From positions 65,887 to 129,886 of the forward strand of contig QANU01005526.1 in the NCBI GenBank assembly GCA_003254905.1: a DNA stretch of 64,000 nucleotides, written 5' to 3'. The notes beneath the pieces were generated by a model. It was not told the DNA's origin. It saw nothing but the letters and a program-made list of their open reading frames with translations, and made no database searches. Origin of the DNA: Nissolia schottii (Eukaryota > Streptophyta > Magnoliopsida > Fabales > Fabaceae). Made by a program: the position numbers and the translations under genes. Positions 24,841 through 36,881 of this stretch are shown here, in pieces; positions within the stretch are counted from its first letter, which is position 1, and the number at the start of each line of letters is the position of its first letter.

Positions 24841-25202
24841 TGACGTGGTATCCGCGCCACGCGTGGCATGCCACGCAGGATTCGCCAACTAGGGAGGCGA
24901 ATTCCCTCTGGATTCGCCAACACGACATGCGATTAATTGAACTAATAGAACTAATAATGTTTCGTAAATTAAAACTTACAGGACTAGCGTATAAATCGAA
25001 GTTGAGGGCAGCCGGGATAGATGGTCAGCAAGGATGCAAGATCAGGAGCTCTGGAACTCTAGAGAGATCAAATTTCTAGAGAGATAAGTGAAATTTGAGA
25101 AAATGAGAGGAGTGGTGTGGAATGGAGAGGGAAAGGTTAATATATAGACAACGGTAGCTTGAATTCGCCAACAAGGGAGGCGAATTCATGTTGAATTCGC
25201 CA
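24841..25202 (-). other. Promoter-like remnant bracketed by palindromic TTCGCC modules
   Basis: Two direct copies of a roughly 42-bp unit (a TTCGCCAAC..GGAGGCGAATTC palindrome plus a half-module) lie at 24880-24920 and 25161-25202. The 240 bp between them look like a minus-strand promoter and untranslated exon: a TATATATTAA at 25136-25147, a CT-rich leader, and a donor-like CTGTAAGT near 24978. A CpG-rich palindromic stretch (CCACGCGTGG) lies just outside, at 24858-24867. No coding region follows. It probably belongs to a lost DNA transposon or gene fragment. Confidence 0.4.
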
Positions 25203-25291
25203 GATGACTTACTAATTGCAGGTAGCGATATCCACGAAATTGACACAGTCAAGGCCTACTTACATGACAAGTTTACTATTAAAGATCTTGG
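25203..25291 (+). pseudogene. Ty1/Copia reverse-transcriptase fragment, about 30 codons
   Basis: The frame reads DDLLIAGSDIHEIDTVKAYL and continues to KDLG. This is the DD catalytic motif and following helix of Copia reverse transcriptase. It is cut abruptly on both sides. Confidence 0.8.
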
Positions 25292-26063
25292 TGTTAGGTC
25301 GCCAAAATTCGCGATATAAAGTTAAGCGAATTATGACTAAGAGTTTACGTTGAAATAGTCATCAGAGATGCAGAGGGAAAAGATGTTGGCGACGCAAAGG
25401 TTACCAGTCAAGGGCGAAAGAAGTAGTCCCTAAGGCGCGCTAAAATATGGGTCACGATAGAAGAATTGTTGCGACAATAGCCATCTGGCGACGAAATGAG
25501 CCAGAGAATGACTAAGAGAAAAGGTCGCGAAAAGGGTCTTGTCGCGACAAGAAATCGTGAGACCAAAAAATCTAAATATCACTCATCAACTAAGATGTCG
25601 ACACAAAAGTTCGACTGAAAAGATAAGTTGTTGCAAAGGTGACAATCCCTCTATGAGATTGTCACGGTCGCGTCATGGTAGTTGTCTCGTATGAGACCTA
25701 TCTCGCGACAAAGTTTAAGACTTAACACGTCACTCGTTGAGTAGATCTCAGCAGTTTGGACTCTAGGTGAACTTCATGTTTTCGTGAAGTATTCTTCAGT
25801 TATTTCAGGATAGTTTGTATTCATGTCAGTATTTAGAGTGCTCCAGTGGACTAAAAGAAGAGAGTAGCATATTTTGAAGTATATATTTCGTATCTTGTAA
25901 ATAATCTTTTTATTTATATTATATTATGGTTTTTAGTTTTATTTTAATATGTTTTCTCTTTATTTATAAAATATGCGCATTTTTTTTCATGATTAGCACG
26001 CTAAGAAGCTTTGTAAGGGAACTAGTCTCTTGCGTGCCGGTAATGAGTTCTGGGGTCGTTACA
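25292..26063. mobile_element. Possible LTR-like block, 772 bp
   Basis: Begins TGTTAGGTCGCC and ends GGGGTCGTTACA, giving TG...CA termini with short imperfect inversion. It is rich in CGCGAC/GTCGCGA words. It starts at the exact base where the Copia fragment ends. The flanking 5-mers do not match, so a solo LTR is only one reading. Confidence 0.3.
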
Positions 26064-26280
26064 GTTGATAGATACCTCCATTAGAGATAATCCACAACGA
26101 ATTACGTTCCAGATTACCAACAATCTTGTTGCACCAAACGAGTCAATGTGAATTATCAAATAATTTAAAAATCAAATTATTAGATTATCTCTTACTAAAT
26201 GCCCTCTCAGTGATTGAGGATATTAGTTTTTTTTTTTTTTTTTTCCATCTAAACATGGGTAAGCCACAATATCAACCAAT

Positions 26281-26364
26281 TGGGCCAAACCAATTAAGAA
26301 AGGGTAATTACGTGTCACACGTCTATTTGTCCGAATGACGAACTCAGAGGGTTCCCATATAAAA
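26281..26364 (+). promoter_or_regulatory. Core promoter of the cyclophilin gene
   Basis: TGGGCC (site II-like) at 26281, a CCAAT box at about 26290, an ACGTGTCACACGT stretch near 26311-26323 and a TATA box ATATAAAA at 26357-26364, 83 bp before the ATG. CCAAT plus CACG-containing sites recall ER-stress elements, but the spacing is not canonical. Confidence 0.45.
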
Positions 26365-26446
26365 TTATTTACACAGTCAGTATTGCTCACTCGCGAAGCA
26401 TAGCGGCGAAACTGAGATCTTTGAAGGGAAAGAAAGAAGCAAACAC

Positions 26447-29124
26447 ATGGCCAAAACAACGTCGTTGCTGCTCTGTTCTCTGCTCCTCTTCGGAACCCTA
26501 GCTCTCATCCAGGTCTCGTTCTCTCGATCTCCCCATTCAAATCTTAGATTATTTATTTGTTACAATCCGATCTTCGTTGCTTTACTTTCTGAGATCATGG
26601 AATTGGTCAATAATTGAGCTCTAGATCGAGCTTCCGTTTTACATTTTCAGTGGAAAAATCTATTATTATAACGATTTAATTGAAAAACCAAAAAATAATA
26701 GTATCAGAGCGATAGAAATGAATTGGAATTTTGGATTGTAATTCGGTTTGGCTCAATTTTTAGTTTTTTTATTAATTTATTTAATTTTATGATCAATGTC
26801 TGGCCTACAGGCCAAGAAATCGAAGGATTCAACAGAAGTTACCCACAAGGTTTACTTTGATGTTGAGATTGATGGAAAGCCTGCAGGTATTATTCTCTCT
26901 TCTTATATGTAGAAAAATCTAAGGTAGTATGAGAATAATACCCTTATAATATTGTTGGCTAAGATTTGGTTATATAATTAATGAATAATGAATATTTCTT
27001 TTAGAAAAATCCAATGGCATTTATGGTTATGCAGTGTATGTGTTGTTTTCATTGGATTGAGTGTAGTATTCTTCTGGGTCTTTCATGTTATGCCTTTTAT
27101 TCAGTTGTGTGTGTCTATTGTTGTTGCTTTGCCTGAAGTGATTAAAATTCAAGTGTGATGAAAGATGGAATTATATTTTGTACCTAGCTGTGAATAGTAT
27201 GTTTCTGGTTTCTGCATAACTTTCTACAACTCAAAAATTGAGTAATGCTACACACTTTCACACCCATCACTCACTTGAATTCCCTTTAACTAAGTATAAA
27301 ACTTATTTAACAAAAAACCTACATATTATTGTTTAACCAAGGGGTTTGTGGCAGGACTATGATTAAGTATAGATAGTTAAATGGTTGATATATAGGTAAG
27401 TTATTGGTTAAATAAGTTTGATATGATGGAAGTGATGTGTGTGGAAGGGTGTGTTGACTTATTCATCTAATTAATGACTAGAACTATAGCTATGTTGAAA
27501 CGAGATGTGTTGTTGCTCCACTGAAGTTATCAAAATTCTCTATTTTTATATATATGCAAGTTGCTAGGTAGAGTCTAGGGAGAACTTAATTCTGCGAGGG
27601 TACATTGCTATCATATTAAAATGTAACTGATACATTACATCCTGTTACATTATTATTTTTTTCTGTGTTTTGGGTATCAAATTTTGACTGTTGATATTTA
27701 TGCTGTGATCATTGACTTTTCAGGTCGGATTGTAATGGGCCTTTTTGGGAAGACTGTTCCAAAAACTGCTGGTCTGGCTTTTTAACTGTCTTTTGGTGCT
27801 TATCATCATTAACATTAACTGAAACCATGTTTGATTTTTCATTTTGCAGAAAACTTTCGAGCTCTTTGCACAGGTCAGTTGTTTCGGCTGCTTTTGTGCA
27901 TAGGTTTTTTTTTTTTTTTTTCCTTATGTCATAGAATCAGGGAACATGTCTTTATCTTTTTCTGTTGGTTTAATCTTCAACACAGAAGTAATTAAGTAAA
28001 TAAGTTTACTCGAGACAAGAAAAAAAAGAACGATGATGAGACTGTCTTTAGACTGGTTTTCTCGTGAGAACCAGATGTACAAAGACATAAAATAGTTCTT
28101 AAGGGTGCTCAAATATTAACTTGTTTCTTTTGGCTTTCGTTTTACTTCAATATCATTTCCTCCTCGCTTTAGTAATCAATTTCAATATTGAGAAAACTAT
28201 TTGCATTTGAATTTATGAGGTGCTTGTGTTTAGCTTACAAGTTATGATATTTTTTGATAAAAAGTTACAAACTAAAATATTATGTCTTATTATGTTTCTT
28301 TTGTTTGGTTTGAATTATTAGGTGAGAAGGGAACTGGAAAAAGTGGAAAACCTCTTCATTACAAAGGTAGCACATTCCACAGGATCATTCCTAGCTTTAT
28401 GCTGCAGGGAGGTGATTTTACTCATGGCAATGGAATGGGCGGTGAATCAATTTATGGAGAGAAGTTTGCTGATGAGAACTTCAAGCTAAAGCATACCGGA
28501 CCAGGTAAACTCCATATTTTCATCTTTTATTGTTTTGATGTTTTTGATAGCAAAATTGCATATTTTTGACGTAGTTTAATACGGAATATAATCATGTTAT
28601 TTTCTTTATGAGCAGGACTTCTATCAATGGCAAATGCTGGTTCTGACACCAATGGTTCACAATTCTTCATTACTACCGTGACAACTAGCTGGTAATTATA
28701 TCGAGAACAAAAATTTAATGCAGAAGAAAACAGATATCTACTGCTTATAGTCTTCTTTCTCTCATTTTATTAATTTTAACCCATTTTCAAAGTACTTGAA
28801 ATTTTAAGTTGTTTCTGCTATAAACTTGACTGGAATCAATTTGTGAATGCCTGTTGTGCGTAAATTTTCACCATCTTAAGATATATATGAATGATTTTGT
28901 ATAATGTTTCATTAGTAATGGATGATTCATCCTGCAGTGTTGCCCTGCAGTAAGAAAATACTAAATGCATATATCTATTTGATAGGTTGGATGGAAGGCA
29001 TGTTGTTTTTGGAAAGGTGCTTTCTGGAATGGATGTTGTTTACAAGGTTGAAGCTGAAGGAAGTCAAAGTGGCACTCCCAAGAGCAAGGTTGTCGTTGCT
29101 GACAGTGGTGAACTACCTCTATAA
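26447..29124 (+). CDS. CYP20-1: Secretory-pathway cyclophilin (peptidyl-prolyl isomerase), 203 aa
   Basis: Seven exons: 26447-26512, 26811-26886, 27724-27771, 27850-27873, 28322-28504, 28616-28691, 28986-29124, all GT-AG with consistent phase. Exon 4 is only 24 nt. The protein has an N-terminal signal peptide (about 1-22), a short lysine-rich linker and one complete cyclophilin domain. Active-site residues are present: [16 protein letters not shown] with Arg92, Phe97 and Gln100, then [10 protein letters not shown], Trp158 and His163. It catalyses proline cis-trans isomerisation during folding of secreted proteins in the ER. Size, signal peptide and exon pattern fit the CYP20-1 (ROC7) group. 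There is no KDEL-type retention signal, so it may be secreted or held by partners. Intron 2 contains a MITE-like foldback. Confidence 0.95.
27247..27458. mobile_element. MITE-like foldback in cyclophilin intron 2
   Basis: The left arm (GCTACACACTTTCACACCCATCACT..AAACTTATTTAAC) and the complement of the right arm (CAACACACCCTTCCACACACATCACT..AAACTTATTTAAC) align imperfectly over about 60 bp. No clear target duplication and no coding capacity. It is probably a MITE fixed in the intron. Confidence 0.5.
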
Positions 29125-29510
29125 ATACACTTTAACAATTATCAACCGGGATTTGTTGAAGGTGTTACAGTTTTCATTTCCATTCCATCTACAAAACCGC
29201 TAATCTATTCCAAGCATGCACGAATAGATCTAGGGTTAATTGTATCTTTGTTATATGCTCAGTAGGACCAACCCTTAATGCGAAGTGTGTTGAGCTAGAA
29301 AAGAATTGAAAAACTTCTTTACTTATTATCCAAAACAAGTAAAATTCGTAAAAAAAAGTATATCCAAATCGATTTTTAAAATCAAACCTCAGCATAATTT
29401 TTCAAAGTCAAAGCAAGATTAGTAATCTTATCTAAGCCAAATATAAAATCATGATCACTGCAAGGCAAATTTAATGCATGATTTAATGCAAAATCGATAC
29501 AAAATCATGG

Positions 29511-29680
29511 GTGAATTGGATGCAAAATCGCCAAACCGGTTGGCAAATTCAACCCAAATTTGTCAAACTGGTTGGCGAATTCAATGCATAGTCACCAGAT
29601 GAGTTGGCGTTTTCATGCCAACTTCGCTTAACTAGTTGACGAATCTTGGTTCTACTCGCCAAACAGAGTGGCGAGTCTTA
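29511..29680. repeat. Tandem array of about 31-bp palindromic TTCGCCAA/TTGGCGAA modules
   Basis: Five modules begin at about 29527, 29558, 29588, 29621 and 29653, each with an imperfect inverted pair such as TCGCCAAACCGGTTGGCAAA or CTCGCCAAACAGAGTGGCGAG. Spacing is 30-33 bp. The module core matches the palindromes at 24880-25202. The sequence sits 400 bp downstream of the cyclophilin stop codon. Confidence 0.7.
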
Positions 29681-29699
29681 CGTAGCCTTGACACGCGGA

Positions 29700-31886
29700 C
29701 TCGTCTGTCATGTTGTCTGAAATAGGTGCATTCTTGTAATGTTTTGAAATAGTGGCATTTTGGTAATTCAAAAGAAAAAAAGTTGGAAAAAGAAAACTCA
29801 CTTCATCTTCTTTCTCTCGTCTCTCTCTTCTTCCCTCGTTATTTCTCACGGCACCGCCGTCAACTTCATCCCTGTCTTGAACTGACTCTTCATCACTGCG
29901 TCAATTGTGAGATGAGCAGTATTTTTCCAATGCAAAGTTTGATTAATTCCTATGATTATAGTATACAATAGCTTTGCAAATGCATGCGATGATTTGAAGC
30001 GAGGTCCTTGTGCGCAAGATTTTGACTTACTTTGGCCATATACCATATTCCATGCAAGCCAATTGAAATTGAAACAAGTGAGAGAGAGTGAGTGGCTATG
30101 TGGTCCATTGCTTGAATGCTTGGGCAGACGATGGTGTATTTCAATTGACAGAGGGAATGAAGGATCCTGTAAAAGATATCCCAAATCGGTGGCGATTGTC
30201 ACTGTTCTCTACTATCTCATGGCCACTTTCATGTCAAAGCTTCTTGCTTACGACTTGGTAATTTACCAATTTTGGTGAATTTATTTAGGATTTTTCTTGA
30301 GAGCGTAATGACGATTGAGATTTCACGATGGTTGGGAGCGGCTGGACAAGGACTCCCAAATAGCGGCGGTGATTGTGAGAAATGGTAGGTGGAGAAAAAG
30401 AGATGATGAAGGGAGTTTCTTCTGTGTTTTTTGTTTTTGATTTTTCCTTTTTAAGAAAGGGCAACTTTGTCCGTATAATAATATAATATATCATGTGAGA
30501 GGCACGTGTTAATACACTTTTTCAACAAGAGAAGTAACACAAGTGGTTATTTGAACATTTCTAAGATATTAAAATGGTCATTTTCAATCGGCAAAGGATT
30601 AAATACACATTAACAAAAATATAAGGAGATAAATGGTTATTTACCTTAATTATAATGTTCCTAATCCTTTTTTCTTAATATTAATTTTCTCTAACTGATA
30701 GCAGGGACAGACTTTGTGGGGGTGGGGGGGTGCAAGGGCTACGTCCCCAAAAAAATTCATAATTTTTTTTATTTATATAATAATATGCACATCACATATA
30801 TTAAAATGTTTATAACCCAGTAATAAACGTGCTACGTGCTAAGTTAATAGATGTTACTCTCATCAAACCTTTGTTCTAATCTGCATGCCACAACCCCACT
30901 ATTTTTAAGCTAATCAACCCAAATTCCTTTTCACAAACACACTTAGTATATATACTCAATCTCCCTTACAAATTTTCTTGGTCAGCCCTTGAGTGATACA
31001 AATAATCTAAAACACATCCAACATGATGCTCCAAGATTACATGAAAATTAGACTCAGAACTCTCCCAATCCAATGGCACTTCCTCTTCCTCAGTCGTTCA
31101 CTCTCAGAATCTCTTCGCCGACTACACGGCCTCATACTTTCTCCATCTCTCACGTCTCTATATCAGCCCATCCAAATCCAGGTGAGACAATCATCGTGGC
31201 AAACTAAAGGCGACCTAAGATGAGCCACTGATCCCATTCAACCCATCCAAAAACAGGGTGGGTTAGATTTCCTAACTTTCTTCCAAAGAGCTCCCACACC
31301 TTGCCTTATTTTGAGGCCGAACAGCCACTGGTCATTGATTCATCTCATTTGCCATTTCTATTAGAAAACAATTGAATGCGAGCTTCTACTATAGACAAGG
31401 GGCTCAGTTAGCGATTAACCGGTTGATTCCTTGAGTCAAGGTCCATGGATACAAGCAAACCTGGGTGCATCAAGTGTACACCAATAATAACCACGGAAAA
31501 TAATAACACTTCAGGTGAGATGAGATACATATATCACACGACGCCATTACATCCCATCATGATCCAACCACAGCACAATAACTGTTTTCAAAAGAATTAA
31601 GATTAACATCTTTACATATCAAAATATGTACACTGATAACATCTCAAGTCAGTAGCCTACACACTGGGAATGTAATTCTGGCTCAAACAAGTTAAGGATA
31701 GAGCTAAAGGTTCTGCATGCTAAATACACCCAAAATGTGCCAAGATCTAAGTCATCACAAACAACAGGCATCTAATAATCTACATGCCAATGTCACAGCT
31801 CTGATGTATATCTTTACCAGGTTACTGATCTAATATTGGTACAACAAGCTGATAAGCCTGCAGTTAACTTATGCTGCATCCTGAAA
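29700..31886. other. Intergenic region without a supported gene
   Basis: Short open frames around 29850-30280 on both strands have no recognisable motifs. A G-rich stretch at 30717-30730 resembles the edge of a dispersed transposon. The last 300 bp are probably the 3' UTR of the minus-strand SMR gene. Confidence 0.5.
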
Positions 31887-32936
31887 TTAATTACTATCAC
31901 TATCACTGTCAGAGTCCAGAAAGCTAAACTCTCTCCATCTGTTCAGTTTAATCAACACAGTACCCTGGTTCTCTTCACACCATTCAATTGCCTCCCCGTC
32001 TAAAAGGTTTATAACCTGCATTAAGCACATTATATCGAACCACCACTCAGAAAAAAAAATGCCCTTCGAAGACACAATGATTAGTATAAGCCAAAATGTA
32101 TATATCAGAGCATAAAAGATTGGATAGAAGTGGATGGATAAAAGCATACCGATTCTTTCAGCTTTGACTTTCCATAACCATGCGATCCACATCCCGTGAT
32201 AACCCTTAGTGTCTGTATTGCTGAAGATGACATAAAGGGGCAATCAGGAGAAGCCATTTTAGTCTGAAGTCACAAAAAAATGTGAGAACCCTAGATCCTC
32301 AGAAAATGCTTACATGGAACATAAGATCCAAAGAGAAGGTGAAGTTTCAGCATTCTCATCGCTGGTTTCACGTGCTGCCCATGCAAATCAATAGTTATCA
32401 CATTCTCTATAGCCTTGTTTCTGCAAATAACTTACAATAGCTTAATACAAGCAAGATTATATAGGGCCAATGCGAAAAGGGGAGAGTTCTCTGGATTTGC
32501 ATTTTATAGACATACATACACCCACCTAGCTATGAAAATGTCACGGCTTGCCTTAGTATCTGCTTTCTGAGCTAATTTAGTATGTTCTTTACCCTAGTAA
32601 GATGGAGAAATAGTTAGCATGGTATAATAGAGTGACCCATATCCCACAAAGATAGAGGTAGTATTACTGTCCACATAAACCACCGGAGTAAAAGCAGTCC
32701 ATGACCCACAAAAATCATAAAACGTAAAAATCATTGTTCTAAAAGGTTACTTTACAAAACTAGACCTTGAAAGAAAAAATGAACAAGAAATAGAAGTAAT
32801 TGGACCTCATTTCCACATGAACAAGTACAACTTAAGGGCATACAAGGGAGAAAGAAAAATACAGAGGAAACGAGGAAGCATAGGTGTAAAACATTTACAA
32901 GAAACCTTCCTAGCAAGATAGACCAATGTTTAGAAG

Positions 32937-32982
<46 letters not shown>

Positions 32983-35900
32983 CTTATCTTTATTTACTAA
33001 TTGAATAAACTGACCAAATTTAGCAGCAACACTTAAAGCTATATCAAAGAAGATATAGCTGAAGAAATGAAAATTACGTAAAAGATAAATAATCAATCAT
33101 CCCAGCATAAGGGTGCAAAAATAGTCTCATTTTCACAGACAAAATGCATGCTCTTCCCAAAGAAGAACAAACCTGGTCAGAAAGATATGCAGCATAAGCG
33201 CGGTCTCCTTTGGTATATGCTGTTGCAGCCTGCAAAAATGCCACCCTTCATGTTCTCAAAATCTAATCTCTATAGCAAACTGGCTTAAAGATCAGAAAGT
33301 TACATAAATCAAGGGAAGCAACTGACTGTAAACTTACTTTCTGATAATAAGATTTCATTGAATCCCAGTGCTGCGTTGCACCTTCCCTAAACACGCGATA
33401 GGCATCTCCTTTAGCTACATACCAGGAAAACTAAACATGTAAATGATCTATTATGGTTCGACAGCATCATTAAAATCGTCAAAATTAGGCATAGAAAAGA
33501 AAGATTCACTAGACTAAATAAACCGGAAGATAGGGGTAAATGAAATGTTAAGATTGGATAGCTTTGGACTTCTCTTTTCCTCTGATCTTTTTGGAGAATA
33601 ACAAACTTAATCAGATAAGCCACCAAGGGGAACTGTTTTGAACCTGAGTCCAGGTTGCCATTAAAATTTTAAATATGAAGTTTGAAAAGTAGTTGATTTT
33701 AAATATCAAATCTTGCCTTACTTTTTATAATTGTAACTGTTTAAGAAGTGGCAGTTGATGCAAGCAAAAAGAGTACAAAAATTTCCATTAAGTACCATAA
33801 GTAGGTTGCCGAGATTCCGGAACATGTGGACCAATATCAAACCCAGGTCCCAAAGATTGCATTTGCTTTACTACATTCCTCCAATTCATGGTACCTTTGT
33901 CATGTTCAGAGCTTTTGGGAATGTGAAATAAAGATTCCAACACCTTTTGAGGAAGATCAGACTTTGTACTTCCTGGGCTAATTGGAGAATTAGCTTTAGA
34001 ACTAGAGGGGACTTCCGCATAATTCCTAAAACCAAGAAACAGCTATGCTAGTGTAGTTAGGTTCCAAATAATATGATCTCTTATGAAGGAGGAAGTTGAT
34101 ATTCAAACACAGGATGGTATTCAAGGCACTACCAGTACATGTAGGATATTAAACAGCCCATGCATATTAAAGTAACATGCCATACAAAATTAGAAAGAGT
34201 GAGTTCTTTTATATTAATTTCATTTCTATGGAAGTGAAAATACGTGTGTGTATCTTTGATAAAAATGCCAGAACTCATTGCGGAGCAAAGCTTGAGCTAA
34301 GATTTATAGCTCACAATCAAAATTGAATTTGCCAGTTTAATTAAGACAAGAAATTGAGCACAAAACCTGGGCTCACTGAGCTTAATTACAACACTAGTGG
34401 AGGTGATAATAATCGATTCCCCCATTTCTAAGTATTTCAACAAAATGAATTTACACTGATTTCTATGCAGACACTTATTTGAAACATAAAGGGAGAAAAT
34501 GCATATGTAAAAAAATACAATCTAAATAATATGCACCAAAAGATATCCATTGAAAAAAATTCAATTGTCAACTCAAATTTACACCATCCATAGCTTTTAC
34601 TAGGCTTTGATAGCTTAATACCATGATGACAATGAGGATTAAAAGATGTTGAATCATTGTTAGATCCTTTAGCAGAATATTTTCCTTTAGGGGAAGGGGA
34701 TGGGGCACTGGAAAGAACAAAGAAGATGGGAAGACAAAACTAACCACAATTTGTTAACAATAGATTATATGAGTTAGCAGCAAAATAAATAGATTTATAT
34801 AATTTACCTGCTAAAAGGTCCCAGAGACCAAAAGTTATCAGAATGTTCACTTTCCAATGAAAAAGGTGTGCACTCTGGTCTCCTATCTATTAACTGTGAC
34901 AAAATTTGTCAATGGTTAGTAAATAAGTTAAAATTACCTCAAAAATCATCATTCTTCAGACTCTGTACAGAATACAGATGAATAGTCAATACAAAAACTA
35001 TATGCTTTAGGGTACAATTTTGGTAGCATAAATAAGCAAATGACCGAGCTTTTCAAAAGAGACCACATGACTAGTTAAACAACAACCACCAATAATTGTC
35101 CCACTAGGTTGAGAATGCATGATCAATTCAATGATTTAAAATAAAAAAGAGTAAAACTCGAAACAGAGTACACAATATTATATTTTTCCACTTACGCTGT
35201 CATTGTGGTCAACGTGAAACCTCATATCGTCAATATTTCCAACTCTGTACCTATCATTCCCGGGTTGCTCATTTGATGATGCAGTTAAAACAAGCAATAC
35301 ATCCAAGGCCTGGAAAATCATATTCACATTTAATAATATTTAAAACAAGCATAACCGTATTTGATTAGTGTATCACTCCAAAAACTCCTGTGTGCAAAAG
35401 AAGTTACAGCAACACCAGACCTATCCATTTGCATGAAAATATGTTCACAAAACCAAATTAGAAGTTAGTACAATCTGAATAACTGCATCAAATAACCAAT
35501 GAATGCAAAGCAAAGTATCTGTTCCTCACTAGCATAACTAGCAACCAAATAAGGAAGAAGAGCAAGAGAATGTAAGGAGGTTTTTGGTTTTGTTCTGTTG
35601 TTTTCATTGTACCAAAAAAAAAATGGCTTCTTGCTTTCATTCATATCCTTATTTTAAAAACTCTTCCCTACCAAAAAGAAGACAAATAACAATTATTCAA
35701 GTACAATTTCAAATTGTCATCATACCTTATCAACATTATATCCGCACTGACCTGCATGAGAAGACAAATTCCAAGGTCATGGCAATAAACCAAAAGAAAC
35801 TAATCCCCTAATTGACAACATCATAAACAAGCATACAATGCCTTGCTTTATGCATAAGCCATTATGCATAAGCAATGACCAGAAGTAACATCATATCATA

Positions 35901-36758
35901 GCACGTGAAGGAATAAAATACCTTCTACTTCTATATAAAGTCCAAGACCATTTTGTTTTGAAAAAAATACAATCAAATATTTGAATTAAAAAAAAAAAAG
36001 AAAAAACAATTACATGAAATAGATAAACTCCTTGTGCTTTCCTAATTCATTTCCATCGTGTCTCAAGGTACATAATTAACAAAATTAGATCTAAAGACTT
36101 AAAAAAAAATTAAAGAAAAATCATAGAAATAAAGTAATTACTCAAAAAAAAATTCTCTAACAACGGCACAAAAAGGTAACTACTCACAAAAAATATCTCT
36201 AACAACGGCCAAGCTAAGGTCACAATCATCCCCAAGCATGGAACAGAGAAACTGCTCTGCCTTCTCCACGTCGTCAAAGACCCCATTGTTCCCAAAACCT
36301 TTGTTCGTTTTGTTGTTCCTCGTCACGTACCCCTTCCCTATAACCGTCGAAACGGTACCCGCTGCAGCAACCACCTTCTTCTTCTGCCTAATCCCTCCTT
36401 TGAATCCCACATCTTCCACAAAACCCTCCGATGAACCCGAAGTTGAACCCAAATCGGAACTCGAAACCCCACCACCACCCGAAGAAGAAGATGAAGACGA
36501 ACACGAAGATGAAGAAGGTTCCTCCGCCAAACCCTTCTTCAGGATCTCGGAAGCCTTGTCGAGATCACCACCCGCGTCAGCAAGAGCGATGGCAGCTTCC
36601 TCCGTCGAGGACAACGAGAAGGCCTCAACCAGATCCTTCAAAACGGTGCGTTTCTTCTCTTCCTCTTCCTCCGATTCCACGACACCGCCCGGTGGTGCCG
36701 TTTTCTTCTCCTTGGTGCTCTTCGGTGGCCTCTTCTTCTTCCTCCGCGTGTTCTTCAT
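31887..36758 (-). CDS. SMR-domain protein with CUE/UBA-like and DUF1771 regions, 550 aa
   Basis: Twelve minus-strand exons: 36188-36758, 35726-35751, 35196-35309, 34808-34893, 34585-34707, 33796-34025, 33338-33408, 33173-33229, 32526-32593, 32314-32420, 32150-32220, 31887-32015. Phases close throughout. Seen: a basic N-terminus (KNTRRKKKRPP); a CUE/UBA-like helix region (about 45-90, LVEAFSLSSTEEAAIALADA); serine and glycine runs; a second UBA-like part spanning exons 1-3 (CQCGYNVDKALD); DUF1771 from residue 384 (AYRVFREGATQHWDSMKSYY); and a C-terminal SMR domain from about 449 with DLHGQHVKPA and TGCGSHGYGKSKLK. The tail is an acidic SDSDSDSN. SMR domains bind or cut nucleic acid; the family resembles Arabidopsis At5g58720. 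Molecular role is unproven. ATG 36758 is preferred because the open frame upstream has no ATG. Confidence 0.9.
32939..32981. repeat. (AT)n microsatellite in an SMR-gene intron
   Basis: About 43 bp of uninterrupted AT repeat between exons 8 and 9 of the SMR gene. Confidence 0.95.
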
Positions 36759-36881
36759 ACTTCGGAATTCGGATCTGGGAGCTGCGAAAGGGAAGAAGGT
36801 TTCTGAGGGGTTGGGATTGGTTCTGAATTCTGGTAGGTGAGATTTTTTTTTTTTTTTAATGAGGGTAACGGTTAATTGCAA

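Noticed and set aside
29511-29680. CRISPR-like array
   Set aside because: Regular spacing is due to palindromic modules without unique spacers, in a plant nuclear context; not a CRISPR locus.
29846-30278. Overlapping open frames of 108-118 codons on both strands
   Set aside because: No conserved motif, no promoter or splice partner; compatible with chance in moderately GC-balanced DNA.
36238-36840. 200-codon open frame on the plus strand
   Set aside because: It lies opposite exon 1 of the SMR gene and arises from its acidic, Ser-rich codon use; no family resemblance.
36759-36881. Upstream extension of the SMR protein
   Set aside because: The frame is open upstream but only from a TTG codon; the first ATG is at 36758, in a suitable context.
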